Shown in pieces: positions 14,613-15,635 of a DNA stretch of 15,635 nt (within the stretch, counting starts at the first letter, position 1; every line of letters starts with the position of its first letter). Origin of the DNA: an uncultured Bacteroidota bacterium (GTDB taxonomy: Bacteria; Bacteroidota; Bacteroidia; Chitinophagales; Chitinophagaceae); assembly GCA_937928385.1 (NCBI GenBank), contig CALEZD010000091.1, positions 1-15,635 on the forward strand. Reading direction: 5' to 3'. The notes beneath the pieces are model-generated. The model was not told where the DNA came from and did not search any database. It saw nothing but the letters and a program-made list of their open reading frames with translations. Both the position numbers and the translations under genes were made by a program.

Positions 14613-15635
14613 TTAATCTAATACATTGTTCAGTTGTGGCTTGTAAATTTCCTTGTAGAAAGTTGACTCGGAATAAAATTCACGTGATGCTTCAAGCATT
14701 ACTTCCTCGGGTACACGTATATTCGTTTTGTAATCATATTTATTATGTTCGCGCAATATAAACCTGTGTCCCAAAAACGTAATGTAAATTGTACGATATG
14801 CGTCATCAATGTCTTTCCCTATCTCAATAGTGTTTAGCGCTTGTTTTACTTCTTGTTCTATCTCGCTCGCGGGGTACTTGCTATGAAGCAAGGCATGTAG
14901 GTTTTCATAATAACCGGCAAAGAAAAAAGGGTTCTCATCGTATTGAATCATGGGGAGCAATGCCCTTATTGCTGCAGCGGTGTCCTTAAGGCACATATAA
15001 ATTTCAAAATAATCATTGAACGAGGACATAGTCGTCGCAAAAGCACCGTTGCCGCAAAATTCATTAGAGGGATATTTATCCCGGATTAAGTCCATATAGG
15101 CAATTGCCTTATTACAATTCTTTTTAGCTTTGAATATTCTTACCAATGCTTCGCATGCACGGTTTTTACTATTGACATTAGGGTCGCCAAACAACGCCCC
15201 TGTTTCACCGATTTCACATTTCAGGGTGTCCATCTTTTTGTCTGAAACATAGTTCTCAAGAATTTTGATGGCCTTTGCTGTGTCATGTTTTCTTGCCGCT
15301 ATTTCTCCCAAGGTTACCATAGCATTGCCATAAACACACCGGCCCGGATACCGTTTGATGATATCATTCATTATTGTTTCAGCCCGGGCTATTGAGTCCG
15401 TCATAAAGTAGTTAAGCCCAATTATGTAATAGAAACTCTGTGTTTCACCGGAGTTCGGTTGCCGTTTCAGCATTTTCTTCAATTTCGAACGATCCTTATC
15501 CGTCACACGCATCAACTCCTTCATATTAGTAAATTCAGCCTGAAGCAGGCTGTCGATATTAAACTGTTCAGCACTGTCTACCTGGCAAAATGAACTGATA
15601 CTATAGAGCGAAAGAAATAAGGATAGTAGGTACTT
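14613..15635 (-). CDS. Secreted TPR-like protein of unknown function, cut by the window edge
   Basis: An ATG at 15524 would give 303 residues, but the frame stays open for 37 more codons to the window edge. The extra residues read KYLLSLFLSLYSISSFCQ, a typical signal peptide, followed by VDSAEQFN. The true start is therefore probably just outside the window, perhaps by a single codon, and the CDS is partial. The mature protein is mostly helical with repeat-like segments typical of tetratricopeptide repeats: for example FYYIIGLNYFMTDSIARAET, then VYGNAMVTLGEIAARKHDTA, and CNKAIAYMDLIRDKYPSN. I cannot name a function; similar secreted TPR proteins in this phylum act as scaffolds or are uncharacterised. 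Base composition looks more AT-rich than the genes to its left. No operon partner is evident, and the gap to the TauE gene holds the structured element. Confidence 0.8.
   Translation of the reverse strand, partial: KYLLSLFLSLYSISSFCQVDSAEQFNIDSLLQAEFTNMKELMRVTDKDRSKLKKMLKRQPNSGETQSFYYIIGLNYFMTDSIARAETIMNDIIKRYPGRCVYGNAMVTLGEIAARKHDTAKAIKILENYVSDKKMDTLKCEIGETGALFGDPNVNSKNRACEALVRIFKAKKNCNKAIAYMDLIRDKYPSNEFCGNGAFATTMSSFNDYFEIYMCLKDTAAAIRALLPMIQYDENPFFFAGYYENLHALLHSKYPASEIEQEVKQALNTIEIGKDIDDAYRTIYITFLGHRFILREHNKYDYKTNIRVPEEVMLEASREFYSESTFYKEIYKPQLNNVLD

Overview
The window looks like chromosomal DNA from a member of the Bacteroidota, probably near the Chitinophagaceae/Sphingobacteriales. This rests on a GLPGLI-family protein paired with a large outer-membrane beta-barrel protein, a glycoside hydrolase 3/class C beta-lactamase-type fusion, general absence of Shine-Dalgarno sites, and several start regions preceded by the Bacteroidota -7 element TAnnTTTG. 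There are no tRNA or rRNA genes, CRISPR arrays, integrases or transposases. Most genes are core or housekeeping types.

Layout. (1) 1-289 is AT-rich and non-coding, and leads into a five-gene plus-strand unit (290-3914): gcvH, a VanZ-like membrane protein, a heptose-phosphate-type GHMP kinase (hddA-like), a sugar-1-phosphate nucleotidyltransferase (hddC-like) and a GT4 glycosyltransferase. The genes overlap by 1-4 bases or are 4 bases apart, so they are probably co-transcribed. The last three suggest production of a nucleotide-activated (GDP-) heptose and its use in a surface glycan. (2) ruvB (minus) converges on the glycosyltransferase; the two stop codons share one TTAA. (3) A PLP-dependent cystathionine gamma-synthase/lyase gene (plus) is divergent from ruvB and ends at a strong bidirectional terminator. 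(4) From 6260 to the right edge everything is on the minus strand. In order of transcription, from right to left: a secreted TPR-like protein cut by the window edge, a TauE/SafE permease, an Hsp20 small heat-shock protein with its own terminator, a secreted NagZ-like/beta-lactamase-like fusion, a beta-barrel outer-membrane protein, and a GLPGLI protein.

How the genes work together. The hddA/hddC/GT group forms a pathway fragment; gmhA and gmhB are not in the window. The beta-barrel protein and the GLPGLI protein, 12 bases apart, form an envelope module of unknown function. The fusion enzyme upstream of them probably acts on peptidoglycan fragments in the periplasm. The other genes look independent.

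No clear new multi-gene system is visible. The best unexplained signals are a compact set of nested and competing inverted repeats at about 14469-14574, between the TauE gene and the TPR gene (candidate structured RNA or dispersed repeat), and the poorly understood beta-barrel/GLPGLI pair.
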